Source: Flavonifractor sp. An112 (GTDB lineage Bacteria; Bacillota; Clostridia; Oscillospirales; Oscillospiraceae). Taken from it: a stretch of DNA of 64,000 nucleotides. How positions within the stretch are numbered: the first letter of the stretch is position 1; each line of letters starts with the position of its first letter. The stretch spans positions 62,001-126,000 of the forward strand of contig NZ_NFLU01000010.1 in the NCBI RefSeq assembly GCF_002161085.1. Direction: 5' to 3'. Under the pieces are notes generated by a model. The model was not told where the DNA came from. It did not search any database and was given only the letters and a program-made list of their open reading frames with translations. This document shows positions 27,528 to 35,179 of this stretch, piece by piece. A program made the position numbers and the translations under genes.

Positions 27528-28547
27528 TTATTTTACCAACTTTTTCTCCACCAGGTCAACCAGCATACCCACCTTGTGCATGAGGGCGTCGAACTTCTGG
27601 GGGGTAAGGGACTGCTGGCCGTCGCACTTGGCGTGGGCGGGATCGTTGTGGACCTCGATGATGAGACCGTCGGCGCCCGCCGCCACGGCGGCCAGGGCCA
27701 GAGGCTCCACCATCCAGTACATACCGGCAGCGTGGGAGGGGTCCACGATGACGGGCAGATGGCTCATCTGCTTGACGGCGGGGATGGCGGACACGTCCAG
27801 GGTGTTGCGGGTGTAGGTCTCAAAGGTACGCACGCCCCGCTCGCACAGGATCACGTTCTCATTGCCCTCGGCCATAATATACTCGGCGGACATGATCCAT
27901 TCCTCGTAGGTGTTGGACAGGCCCCGTTTGAGCAGGATGGGCTTGCTCATCTTGCCCACTTCCTTAAGCAGCTCAAAGTTCTGCATATTGCGGGCGCCCA
28001 CCTGGACCACGTCCACCTCCCGCTCAAAGAGGTCGGCCATCCGGGGGTCCATGATCTCGGTGACGATGGGCAGACCGGTCTTGGCCCGGGCCTCCACCAG
28101 CAGATCCAGGCCGGGAGTGCCCATGCCCTGGAAGGAGTAGGGGGAGGTGCGGGGCTTGAAGGCGCCGCCCCGCAGCATGGCCGCGCCGGAGCGCTTCACG
28201 TCCTCGGCCACGGCGCAGATCTGCTCCTCACTCTCCACCGAGCAGGGGCCGGCAATGACGGAGAAGTTGCCGCCGCCGATCTTGGCATTGCCCACGGTGA
28301 CCACCGTGTCCTCGGGGTGGAACTTGCGGTTGGCCTTCTTGTAGGGCTCCTGCACCCGCATGACCCGCTCCACGTTGGGGTTGATGGAGATCTTGTCCAT
28401 ATCCACGGCGGTGGTATCGCCCACCAGGCCCAGGATGGTGCAGCCCACGCCGTTGGTAATGCCCACTTCCAGGCCCAGCTGCTTCAGTTTATCTGCCAGA
28501 TGTTGAATATCCTCCTGCCGGGTACCGGGCTTCATGACGACTACCAT
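27528..28547 (-). CDS. aroF: 3-deoxy-7-phosphoheptulonate synthase (DAHP synthase, type I-beta)
   Basis: 339-residue first enzyme of the pathway, condensing PEP and erythrose 4-phosphate. The N-terminal 70-80 residues form the ferredoxin-like regulatory domain typical of the Thermotoga-type enzyme; the barrel follows with IAGPCSVES, GGAFKPRTSPYSFQG, and DPSHAAGM. First structural gene of the operon, about 25 nt downstream of the attenuator hairpin. Confidence 0.96.
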   Translation of the reverse strand: MVVVMKPGTRQEDIQHLADKLKQLGLEVGITNGVGCTILGLVGDTTAVDMDKISINPNVERVMRVQEPYKKANRKFHPEDTVVTVGNAKIGGGNFSVIAGPCSVESEEQICAVAEDVKRSGAAMLRGGAFKPRTSPYSFQGMGTPGLDLLVEARAKTGLPIVTEIMDPRMADLFEREVDVVQVGARNMQNFELLKEVGKMSKPILLKRGLSNTYEEWIMSAEYIMAEGNENVILCERGVRTFETYTRNTLDVSAIPAVKQMSHLPVIVDPSHAAGMYWMVEPLALAAVAAGADGLIIEVHNDPAHAKCDGQQSLTPQKFDALMHKVGMLVDLVEKKLVK

Positions 28548-28570
28548 ATGACACGCTTCCTTTCCAGTGA

Positions 28571-28607
28571 CAAAAATAGGCGCTCATTGATGAAATCAAT
28601 GAGCGCC
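28571..28607 (-). terminator. Attenuator terminator of the aro operon
   Basis: Perfect 13-bp stem GGCGCTCATTGAT with its complement, 3-nt loop, then TATTTTTG on the minus strand. It lies between the leader peptide and aroF. The 5' arm plus adjacent bases (CAGGGC) can also pair with GCCCT about 40 nt upstream, a possible antiterminator. Confidence 0.85.
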
Positions 28608-28666
28608 CTGTCTGTGTTACAAGGTAATATCAGGCCCCATAGGGCCCACCCATTTACTCCATCCTG

Positions 28667-28759
28667 CTATTTTCCCATGCCAAAAAAGCCGGTGCCCATA
28701 AATCGAGCCCAGCCAAAGGAAAACAGGAAGGATGCAGTTGTGAGGGAACGTCTGGTCAT
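28667..28759 (-). CDS. Phenylalanine-rich leader peptide of the aro operon
   Basis: A 30-residue open frame not long enough for ordinary gene calling. It starts ATG at 28759 with GAGG about 9 nt upstream, and reads MTRRSLTTASFLFSFGW then ARFMGTGFFGMGK before TAG. Six of 30 residues are Phe (11, 13, 15, 20, 25, 26) and one is Trp; there is no Tyr. It lies between a near-consensus promoter and a perfect terminator in front of aroF, the classical layout of a ribosome-mediated attenuator, as for the E. coli pheA leader. A stalled ribosome on Phe codons when Phe-tRNA is scarce would favour read-through. Confidence 0.8.
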   Translation of the reverse strand: MTRRSLTTASFLFSFGWARFMGTGFFGMGK

Positions 28760-28791
28760 GCCTGTACGCCTCACTTTTCTAGGTTGGAGTC

Positions 28792-28820
28792 ATTATACCC
28801 TCTTTTTCCCGTGATTGCAA
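28792..28820 (-). promoter_or_regulatory. Promoter of the aromatic operon
   Basis: TTGCAA at 28815-28820 and TATAAT at 28792-28797, 17 bp apart, minus strand; predicted start of transcription about 25 nt before the leader peptide ATG. Confidence 0.85.
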
Positions 28821-28884
28821 CGGGAATTGTGTACAAATACCGCCGGTGTTTTCTCCACTCTCACTGTGTTTTCCCCCTGTCCGG

Positions 28885-30249
28885 TCACATGGGCGCGCTT
28901 TGCAGCTCGCCGGGGGGCATATGCCGCAGCAGCTGCCGCAGGCAGAGGGCGAAGAGCACCGAGCTGATGGACCAGGTGAGGGGATAGGCCCAATAGACCA
29001 CCCGGATGTCGGGGATGACCCGCACGGTAAGGGTGATGTAGGTGATACGCAGGGCGCACCACACCGTCAGCATAATGGCCATGGGTACGATGGGCCGCCC
29101 CATGCCCCGCAGGATGCCGGCGCAGCAGTGGGAGAAGGACAGCAGGCAGTAGAACAGAGATACCGTGCGGGCGTAGGCCACACCAAAGGCCACCACCTCC
29201 GGCTCGCTGTTGAAGGCGGCCACCAGCAGCGGGGAGGCCAGGAAGATGATCCCGCCGATGGCCTCTGCCAAAATGGGGCTGCACACCAGGCCGAACTTCA
29301 TACCCGCCCGCACCCGGTCGAAGCGGTGGGCCCCCAGGTTCTGACTGACGAAGGTGGACAGGGCCAGCGCAAAACAGGTTACCGGCAGGAAGGCAAAGCC
29401 TTCGATACGGCTGTAGGCGCCGCAGCCCGCCATGGCGGCGGAGTCAAAGGCGTTGATGTTGGCCTGGACGATGACGTTGGCCAGGGAGACCACCGAGCTC
29501 TGTACTCCGGAGGGGATACCCAGGGTGATGATCTGCTTGAAGGTAGGTCCCTCGAAGCGCACCCGCCGCCAGTTCACCCGGTAGCCCGCCTTGGTGAGGG
29601 TCAGCTTGCGGAAGGCCAGGAAGGCGGACAGGCACTGGCTGAGGATGGTGGCCAGGGCGGCGCTGCCCACCCCCAGTTTCAGTACCGCCACAAAGAGCAG
29701 ATCCAGCACCACATTGGTAAGGGAGGCGGCAATGAGGTACTTCATGGGGCTGCGGCTGTCACCCACCGACTGGAGGATACTGGCCCCCATGTTGTAGAGC
29801 ACCACAGCGGAGGAGCCGAAGAAGTAAATACGGAAGTAAAGAATGGAGTTGTCAATGACGTCGGCAGGGGTGCCGATCCACTGGAGGATCTGTGGGGTTA
29901 AAATGGCCCCCACTACTGTCAGGATCACACCTGCTGTCAGGCCCAGGGCCACGGTGGTGTGGACCGCCCGCTCCATATGGTCGTCGTCCTCCGCCCCGTA
30001 GTACCGTGCGATGAGCACGCCCGCACCCAGGGATACACCGTTGATAAAGCCCACCATGAGCAAAATCATGCTGCTGGAGGAGCTGACCGCCGCCAGAGCG
30101 GACCGACCGATGAAGTTGCCCACAATGAGGGAATCCACCGCATTATATAATTGCTGAAACAGGTTACTGAAAAAGATGGGCAGGGCGAAGGCCAGCATCT
30201 TTTTGGGGACGCTGCCTTCGGTCAGGCGATTTTGTTCGTTTCGGTCCAT
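28885..30249 (-). CDS. MATE family efflux transporter
   Basis: 454-residue multidrug/toxin extrusion-type transporter with 12 predicted membrane segments. The N-terminal ILxFALPIFFSNLFQQLYNAVDSLIVG-type block (seen as FALPIFFSNLFQQLYN, DSLIVGNFIG) is a clear MATE signature. The start at 30249 has GGAG 9 nt upstream; an in-frame ATG three codons earlier is less well placed. Substrate unknown. Confidence 0.92.
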   Translation of the reverse strand: MDRNEQNRLTEGSVPKKMLAFALPIFFSNLFQQLYNAVDSLIVGNFIGRSALAAVSSSSSMILLMVGFINGVSLGAGVLIARYYGAEDDDHMERAVHTTVALGLTAGVILTVVGAILTPQILQWIGTPADVIDNSILYFRIYFFGSSAVVLYNMGASILQSVGDSRSPMKYLIAASLTNVVLDLLFVAVLKLGVGSAALATILSQCLSAFLAFRKLTLTKAGYRVNWRRVRFEGPTFKQIITLGIPSGVQSSVVSLANVIVQANINAFDSAAMAGCGAYSRIEGFAFLPVTCFALALSTFVSQNLGAHRFDRVRAGMKFGLVCSPILAEAIGGIIFLASPLLVAAFNSEPEVVAFGVAYARTVSLFYCLLSFSHCCAGILRGMGRPIVPMAIMLTVWCALRITYITLTVRVIPDIRVVYWAYPLTWSISSVLFALCLRQLLRHMPPGELQSAPM

Positions 30250-30386
30250 CGGGTCCATCTCCGCTCTCTCTTGATCTGTCTTTTTATTATTAGCCTGTTA
30301 AAGCAAAAAGTCAAGCTGTGCCACCCAGTCACCCTTTTCCGGCGGCGGAATAGGATGGAGCAGTCACTGGGAACGGAGGGCTTACC

Positions 30387-30824
30387 ATGAGATATGAACT
30401 GAACCTGTGGGTGGCGGGGGGTGACCTGCGGCAGGCCAAACTGGCGGAGCTGCTGGCTGCCGACGGCCACACGGTACATACCTGGGCCCTGGAGGGCCAC
30501 GGCCCTCTGACGGGGGTACAGATGGAGACCGACCCGGCGGGGGTGGAACTGGCCGACTGCCTGATCCTGCCTCTGCCGGCGGAGGAGGAGGGCGGCCTGC
30601 TCCACGCCCCTCTGTCCGACCAGCCCCGGAAGCTGGAGGAGCTGCTCTCCCCTCTGCGGCCCGGCCAACTGGTGTGCGCCGGGATGGTGGGCCCCAATCT
30701 CACCGCCCTGGCCGCCCAAAAAGAACTGGTCCTCCAGGATTACTTCGCCCGGGAGGAACTGGCGGTGGCCAACGCAGTGCCCACCGCATTACCGAAAGGA
30801 CACAGGCGCGTTCCATCAAAATAA
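30387..30824 (+). pseudogene. dpaA: Truncated dipicolinate synthase subunit A
   Basis: 145 codons. The first about 132 residues resemble the N-terminal domain of dipicolinate synthase subunit A (SpoVFA/DpaA): AGGDLRQAKLAELL, then a hydrophobic CLILPLP strand, and ending in NAVPTA, where intact proteins continue into the Rossmann-type second domain. After NAVPTA the frame carries an unrelated 11-residue tail (LPKGHRRVPSK) and stops. The missing second half marks the edge of the accessory island. An intact copy is needed for spore dipicolinate, so either another copy exists or the strain is impaired. Confidence 0.65.
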
Positions 30825-30836
30825 CCCTCAAAAACG

Positions 30837-31874
30837 TTAAAATAGAATATCACTCATGCCGATATCAAAGATATTTTGATACATCAAGTGCCCATCCAAT
30901 TCTATTTTCAGTTGGATGTAATCACTTAAATACCTCTGGTATTTCATTTTAACTCCCGCGGACTGCTTGTAATCAAGAGAACCACTATAGGTATCACAGG
31001 CAAGAGTATTACCATTACTGCCTTTCCAATAAAGGGTTCCTGTAAATTGAACAGGTACTGTTCCACTCCGCGCCTTATTTTGATCATAGCGCAGTTTTGC
31101 TTCGTTAAGCTCAATCGAAATCCCATCCGGATAGGATTTTACATTTCTCACAAAGATTCCATGTCTGAAAAATAGATATGTCCCCAGATCTGCAGGTGCA
31201 GCCGTAATCAAATCTTTATACTGTGCATACCTTGCTGGGCAGCGCTCCTGTAGTAACGCAAACAACGTTTCTTTCTCCGCAACGCTCCGACAAACAATGC
31301 GTCTGAGCAGACCATTCAATGGAAGTCCGTCATCACGTAGCACTTCTGTACGTCGGTAACGGAGAATAGATGAGTCATGAGAAGTCGGGCCATTGTGAAA
31401 TATCTTTTGAAAATTTAACTCAGCAAATTTTCCCGGTCCAAAACGCCTCTGTTCAATTTGATGGCCAGCTCCCCCTCGCTCCACAAAGCAAACGCCCGGA
31501 TATTCAAGGGTCTTGACCGCATCAAATAGAAAGAAGACCGCCACAGGGCAGTCTGCCTCCTTATATTCTTTATGTCGCACTGTTTTAGGCTTATAGCCTT
31601 CATTATAAAATTGAGTTGGAGTCAATGGACGCATATACAAACGTGCGCAATGCTTAATATCATCTCGTGTTACTTCCAATACATTATGGCTTGCAGCATC
31701 AATTTTTACAAGCTGACGCGTTTCTACTGTTTTCCTGTCATAAAGCCATTCCTGCTCAATGATTCCGACTGCATTATTTACGTCCGTATAGTGATATAAA
31801 TAGCTAGGCCACCAATTGATTTCCCGTGGAAGCCGTTTTCTCTGTTGTCGTATGGTTTCCAAATAAGTCGGCAC
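30837..31874 (-). CDS. darT: DarT-family DNA ADP-ribosyltransferase toxin
   Basis: 345-residue protein resembling DarT (DUF4433), which ADP-ribosylates thymidine in single-stranded DNA. LYHYTDVNNAVGII with H28 and N33/N34 fits the NAD-binding start; YMRPLTPTQFYNEG and RRTEVLRDDGLPL with the likely catalytic E177 follow. DarT proteins are about 200-220 residues; this one has about 120 extra C-terminal residues predicted beta-rich, with no recognised family. GTG start at 31874 with GAGGTGAG upstream, 12 nt after the DarG stop. AT-richer than the flanking core genes. Confidence 0.8.
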   Translation of the reverse strand: MPTYLETIRQQRKRLPREINWWPSYLYHYTDVNNAVGIIEQEWLYDRKTVETRQLVKIDAASHNVLEVTRDDIKHCARLYMRPLTPTQFYNEGYKPKTVRHKEYKEADCPVAVFFLFDAVKTLEYPGVCFVERGGAGHQIEQRRFGPGKFAELNFQKIFHNGPTSHDSSILRYRRTEVLRDDGLPLNGLLRRIVCRSVAEKETLFALLQERCPARYAQYKDLITAAPADLGTYLFFRHGIFVRNVKSYPDGISIELNEAKLRYDQNKARSGTVPVQFTGTLYWKGSNGNTLACDTYSGSLDYKQSAGVKMKYQRYLSDYIQLKIELDGHLMYQNIFDIGMSDILF

Positions 31875-31885
31875 AGGAGCTCACC

Positions 31886-32728
31886 TCATTCGATATACTG
31901 ATACCCATCACTGAAGTCAATGCCATTTAGGGAGGTCAAAACCGGCTGTAGATAATCCATTTTTTCCAGGACTTTTAACAAAAGCTCGGCATGCGCTGAA
32001 AACTTTTCCGGAAGCCTGTCCATGCTAACTACACCACTATCCCGGATATAGACCCAAAATTTGCACAACTCCGTTGACTTCAGTGTTACCTCCTGTCCAT
32101 TTTTTAGGATAATTCCATCTTCAGACCACCGCGCGCGGCCATATTCCCCATCTTTAAGAGGAAGACACACTTCCTGTGAGAAATACTTCCGCAAATCTTC
32201 CTCCAACACAGCAAATCCTATATTTTCCGGATGGGTGTGAAGCCATCTCTCCATCGGCTCTGGCTCTACATGCTCCGGAGTCTGATCTCGATAGCTACCA
32301 ACATAGATATAGACAGGAATTGGAAGCGATCTTAGATATTTCTCCATCAGAGGTTGTACAAGTTTCCAATCCAGGCCTCCATTCCCGCAGCCAAGGCGCG
32401 GAAACGCAGCCGAGGTAATCCCTTTATCTGCATAGGAAGCCGCAAATTTTTGTAATCCGGCTTCAATATATTCAATTTTTGATGGATTTCGCCAATGAAT
32501 CTTTGTTGGAAACATGAGAACCCACTTATCTGGTCCCTTCCAGAGAAAAAGCTTCCCAACTTCTAACTGCCTTGATTTGCAAACTCGTTCATAAGCAGAA
32601 AACATCTCTGGATAGCGCTTTTTAAATTCTAGTGCAACTCCTTTTCCCATAACACCGACTGTATTAACAGTATTGATCAATGTCTGAGCGGGAGAACTAA
32701 ATATATCGCCTTTAAGATAGGTAATCAC
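31886..32728 (-). CDS. darG: DarG-family macrodomain antitoxin
   Basis: About 280 residues. The N-terminal 150 residues are a macrodomain (LKGDIFSSPAQTLINTVN, VGVMGKGVALEFKKRYP, FPRLGCGNGGLDW), which in DarG removes ADP-ribose from DNA. The C-terminal half matches the DarG region that binds DarT only in general placement. The GTG at 32728 has GGGGTGAT just upstream and gives the normal N-terminus; an ATG at 32743 is the alternative. It is the first gene of the pair. Confidence 0.82.
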   Translation of the reverse strand: MITYLKGDIFSSPAQTLINTVNTVGVMGKGVALEFKKRYPEMFSAYERVCKSRQLEVGKLFLWKGPDKWVLMFPTKIHWRNPSKIEYIEAGLQKFAASYADKGITSAAFPRLGCGNGGLDWKLVQPLMEKYLRSLPIPVYIYVGSYRDQTPEHVEPEPMERWLHTHPENIGFAVLEEDLRKYFSQEVCLPLKDGEYGRARWSEDGIILKNGQEVTLKSTELCKFWVYIRDSGVVSMDRLPEKFSAHAELLLKVLEKMDYLQPVLTSLNGIDFSDGYQYIE

Positions 32729-32764
32729 GCTATCACCCCACATAGTAACATACTTCTAATAGGG

Positions 32765-32781
32765 ATTATATCATATATGAT
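32765..32781 (-). promoter_or_regulatory. Promoter/operator of the darG-darT pair
   Basis: TATAAT at 32765-32770 on the minus strand, overlapped by the perfect palindrome ATCATATATGAT (32770-32781). The -35 region is poor (TTTATA at 17 bp). The overlap suggests a bound repressor. Confidence 0.45.
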
Positions 32782-32820
32782 TCTGATATAAAACAGATTT
32801 TCTATTGCAGTTAAATTACG

Positions 32821-33381
32821 TCAATTAATGAGCTTTTTGGATTTTACATATCGGTAAAAAGTTGCTTTGCTCATGCCAAGTTTCTTCATAGCCTGCACAG
32901 CTGTAAGGTGACCTGCGCGCCATTGATCAACTACAACATCAAGGTCATCCGGCTGGATCGGCTTCCGCCCCCTGTATTTCCCCTGGGTCTTGGCGATATC
33001 GATTCCCTCCCGCTGACGCTGGAGGAGGTACGCCCGCTCCAGCTCGGCCACCGCGCCAAACACGGTGAGCATGAATTTCCCAGTGGGGGTGGCGGTGTCG
33101 ATGGCCTCCTTCTGGGAGATGAATACCACTTCCTTGGCGGCCAACTGCTCCACCAGTTCCAGCAGATCTTTCGTGTTGCGGGCGAAGCGGCTGATGGACT
33201 CCACGATGACGGTATCTCCCCGGCGAACGAAGGACATCATCTCTTTCAGCTGAGGCCGCTCAACGTTTTTGCCGCTCATCTTATCGATATAGATCTGGTC
33301 CACTCCCAGCGCCTCCATCAGCACCTCCTGGCGCAGGGTGTTTTGTTCCTGGGTACTTACTCTGATATATCCGATTTTCAT
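32821..33381 (-). CDS. Serine recombinase (resolvase/invertase type)
   Basis: 186 residues, the size of Tn3-type resolvases and DNA invertases. Catalytic S9 in YIRVST, then the resolvase domain with ESISRFARNTKDLLELVEQL, and a C-terminal HTH (AVQAMKKLGMSKATFYRYVK). Probably acts on a res or inversion site nearby; no clear subsite array was identified. Divergent from the nucleotidyltransferase gene. Confidence 0.92.
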   Translation of the reverse strand: MKIGYIRVSTQEQNTLRQEVLMEALGVDQIYIDKMSGKNVERPQLKEMMSFVRRGDTVIVESISRFARNTKDLLELVEQLAAKEVVFISQKEAIDTATPTGKFMLTVFGAVAELERAYLLQRQREGIDIAKTQGKYRGRKPIQPDDLDVVVDQWRAGHLTAVQAMKKLGMSKATFYRYVKSKKLIN

Positions 33382-33442
33382 AATGGGATCGTTCTCCCTT
33401 CAACATGATCTCTGTTTTATTCTGTGGTATACTTTTCTTGTA

Positions 33443-33471
33443 TTGTTGTGTGCGCTTGTCTGTGCTAAGAT
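33443..33471 (+). promoter_or_regulatory. Promoter of the nucleotidyltransferase-HEPN gene
   Basis: TTGTTG at 33443-33448 and TAAGAT at 33466-33471, 17 bp apart, plus strand, 32 nt before the ATG. Confidence 0.55.
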
Positions 33472-33502
33472 AGAGGAGCACAAACGCAGAGGAGGGAGCT
33501 GG

Positions 33503-34159
33503 ATGGATCGCCTGATCGAAGAGATGAAAGCGGTAGCGGAGCGCTATCATGCCCAGCGGCTGTGCCTGTTTGGCTCCCGGGCCAGAGGTGATTTTCGCCC
33601 GGACAGCGACTACGACTTTGCCCTCTGGGGAGTCCCGGCTGCCTGTCAGCCTCAACTGCTGAATGCTGTGGATGACCTTCCCAGCCTCCATAAGGTCGAT
33701 GTGGTCTTTGTTGATGACCGCACATCCCAGGCACTGTTAGATAACGTGAGAAAGGACGGAGTGATCCTGATGGACAAGTTTACGATCAAACGGGAAAATT
33801 TTGAGAGTGCCCTGCTTCGTCTGAAGGAGGGCCTTGCAGGATACGAAGGTGCCTCCGATCCGCAGCTGGCCCGGGATGGCATCATCCAGCGATTTGAGTT
33901 CACCTGTGAGCTGGCGTGGAAGACCACCAGGGAGTGGCTGCTGGACCAGGGCCATGTGGATCTGAACAGCCCCAAGGCGGTGATGCGGCAGGCCTTTGCG
34001 GACGGCCTGATCTCCGACAGCGACGGATGGATCGGCCTGCTCAACGACCGCAATATGACCTCCCATATTTACGATGAGAACACCGCCGACCAGATTTTCC
34101 GGCGGATCCAGACCTGCTACCTGTCCCTCTTTGAAGGGCTGCTGGAAAAGCTGATTTGA
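33503..34159 (+). CDS. Fused MNT nucleotidyltransferase-HEPN protein
   Basis: 218 residues. Residues 1-90 are a minimal nucleotidyltransferase with GSRARGDFRPDSDYD (G24, S25, D36, D38) and third acidic D66. Residues 92-218 are an HI0074-type HEPN helical domain with R183-N-M-T-S-H188, an Rx4H pattern like that of RNase HEPN toxins. In known MNT-HEPN toxin-antitoxin pairs the two domains are separate proteins and the MNT adds AMP to the HEPN. ATG at 33503 has GGAGGG 6 nt upstream; the longer frame reads the promoter region. Confidence 0.8.
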   Translation: MDRLIEEMKAVAERYHAQRLCLFGSRARGDFRPDSDYDFALWGVPAACQPQLLNAVDDLPSLHKVDVVFVDDRTSQALLDNVRKDGVILMDKFTIKRENFESALLRLKEGLAGYEGASDPQLARDGIIQRFEFTCELAWKTTREWLLDQGHVDLNSPKAVMRQAFADGLISDSDGWIGLLNDRNMTSHIYDENTADQIFRRIQTCYLSLFEGLLEKLI

Positions 34160-34166
34160 ATGAGCG

Positions 34167-34240
34167 GAGTCCCAATAGGGTGTGCCGGACAAATGAGACG
34201 TCTCAAATGTCCGAAACCGACCCTCTTGGGACTCTTTTTT
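34167..34240 (+). terminator. Long nested inverted repeat after the MNT-HEPN gene
   Basis: Nested arms GAGTCCCAA/TTGGGACTC, AGGGT/ACCCT, CGGACA/TGTCCG and GAGAC/GTCTC centred on one axis, 68 bp, then T6. It begins 8 nt after the stop codon. A terminator is the simplest reading; a recombinase target or MITE-like element is possible. Confidence 0.6.
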
Positions 34241-34261
34241 ACCGTCTCACTGGGGTATACC

Positions 34262-35179
34262 CTAACGATACTCCTGCCAGCCCGGGATGCCGTACAGTTC
34301 CTCCTCGATCTCATCAGTGGAATACCCGGCCTCCAGCAGCTCGTCGATATCCTCCGGCGTATAGCCCAGTGCGGAGGCGATGTTCTTGAGGGTGCGCAGA
34401 TAGCTCCGGTCCGGCTGATACGAGCGGGCGCAGGGATGCCATGGACGATAGATAGGGTAGGTCATCATGAACTGTCCCGCCGTGGTCAGGCCGTGCTTGT
34501 CCCATCTTAGAATCTCCCCGTCCGAGACCGGCACCTCCCGGAAGGGCTCCCCGGCCAGCCAGGTGCGGTTTACTGCCTGATGCAGAATGGCCAGGGTTGA
34601 GGCGTAGATGTACAGCCCCAGCCGCGGGTAATGCCAGATGGTCAGTGGGTTATCCCCCTTCACCAGATACAGCCGGTCTTTATGGTCAAGCACCGTAAAC
34701 ACAAAGGAGCCCTCCACCGTCTCAGCCATCTTGCTCAGGCTGTCCGGTGTGAGGGCTCCCTGTTGTTCCAGCAGCTGCACCGCTACATAACTGTCCGTTT
34801 GAATATTTGTCTGAGGCAGCTTCTTGCTCTTGCGCAGGCTCTTGTCGTTGTACAGCACCCCATTGTGGGCTAAGGCAAAGTGCAGCCTGCCCACTTTGCC
34901 GGCAAAGGGATGATTGTTCTGGGGATATTTCGCGTCTCCCTGGGTCGTCATGCGGGTATGGCCCATCACCACTCTGGCGTCTCCCGGTACAAAGAAACGG
35001 TGCTTGCGGGCGGGACCGGGACCTTTGCAGATCTGGAGCCTGCCGCCGCTGTTGTACGCGATGCCGGCGGCGTCCGTCCCCCGGACCTCGCTCTCAGCCG
35101 CTAGTGCCCGGATAAGCTTGGTCTTTTGCTTACCGGTGAGACTTCCGTTGTTGTCCATGATTCCAAACAAACAGCACAT
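34262..35179 (-). CDS. Class II glutamine amidotransferase
   Basis: 305-residue protein with an N-terminal-nucleophile glutaminase fold: after Met removal Cys2 (MCCLFGIMD) is the catalytic residue. GHTRMTTQGDAKYPQNNHPF, LAHNGVLYN and the QTDSYV segment are the expected Gln-binding blocks. It should supply ammonia from glutamine. Its ATG overlaps the amidoligase stop by one base (TGATG-type coupling), so the two act together. The C-terminal 60 residues are charged and unassigned. Confidence 0.85.
   Translation of the reverse strand: MCCLFGIMDNNGSLTGKQKTKLIRALAAESEVRGTDAAGIAYNSGGRLQICKGPGPARKHRFFVPGDARVVMGHTRMTTQGDAKYPQNNHPFAGKVGRLHFALAHNGVLYNDKSLRKSKKLPQTNIQTDSYVAVQLLEQQGALTPDSLSKMAETVEGSFVFTVLDHKDRLYLVKGDNPLTIWHYPRLGLYIYASTLAILHQAVNRTWLAGEPFREVPVSDGEILRWDKHGLTTAGQFMMTYPIYRPWHPCARSYQPDRSYLRTLKNIASALGYTPEDIDELLEAGYSTDEIEEELYGIPGWQEYR

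Noticed and set aside
28560-28800. T-box riboswitch in the aro leader
   Set aside because: No AGGGTGGNACCGCG-type T-box sequence or specifier loop; the leader peptide plus terminator explains the region better.
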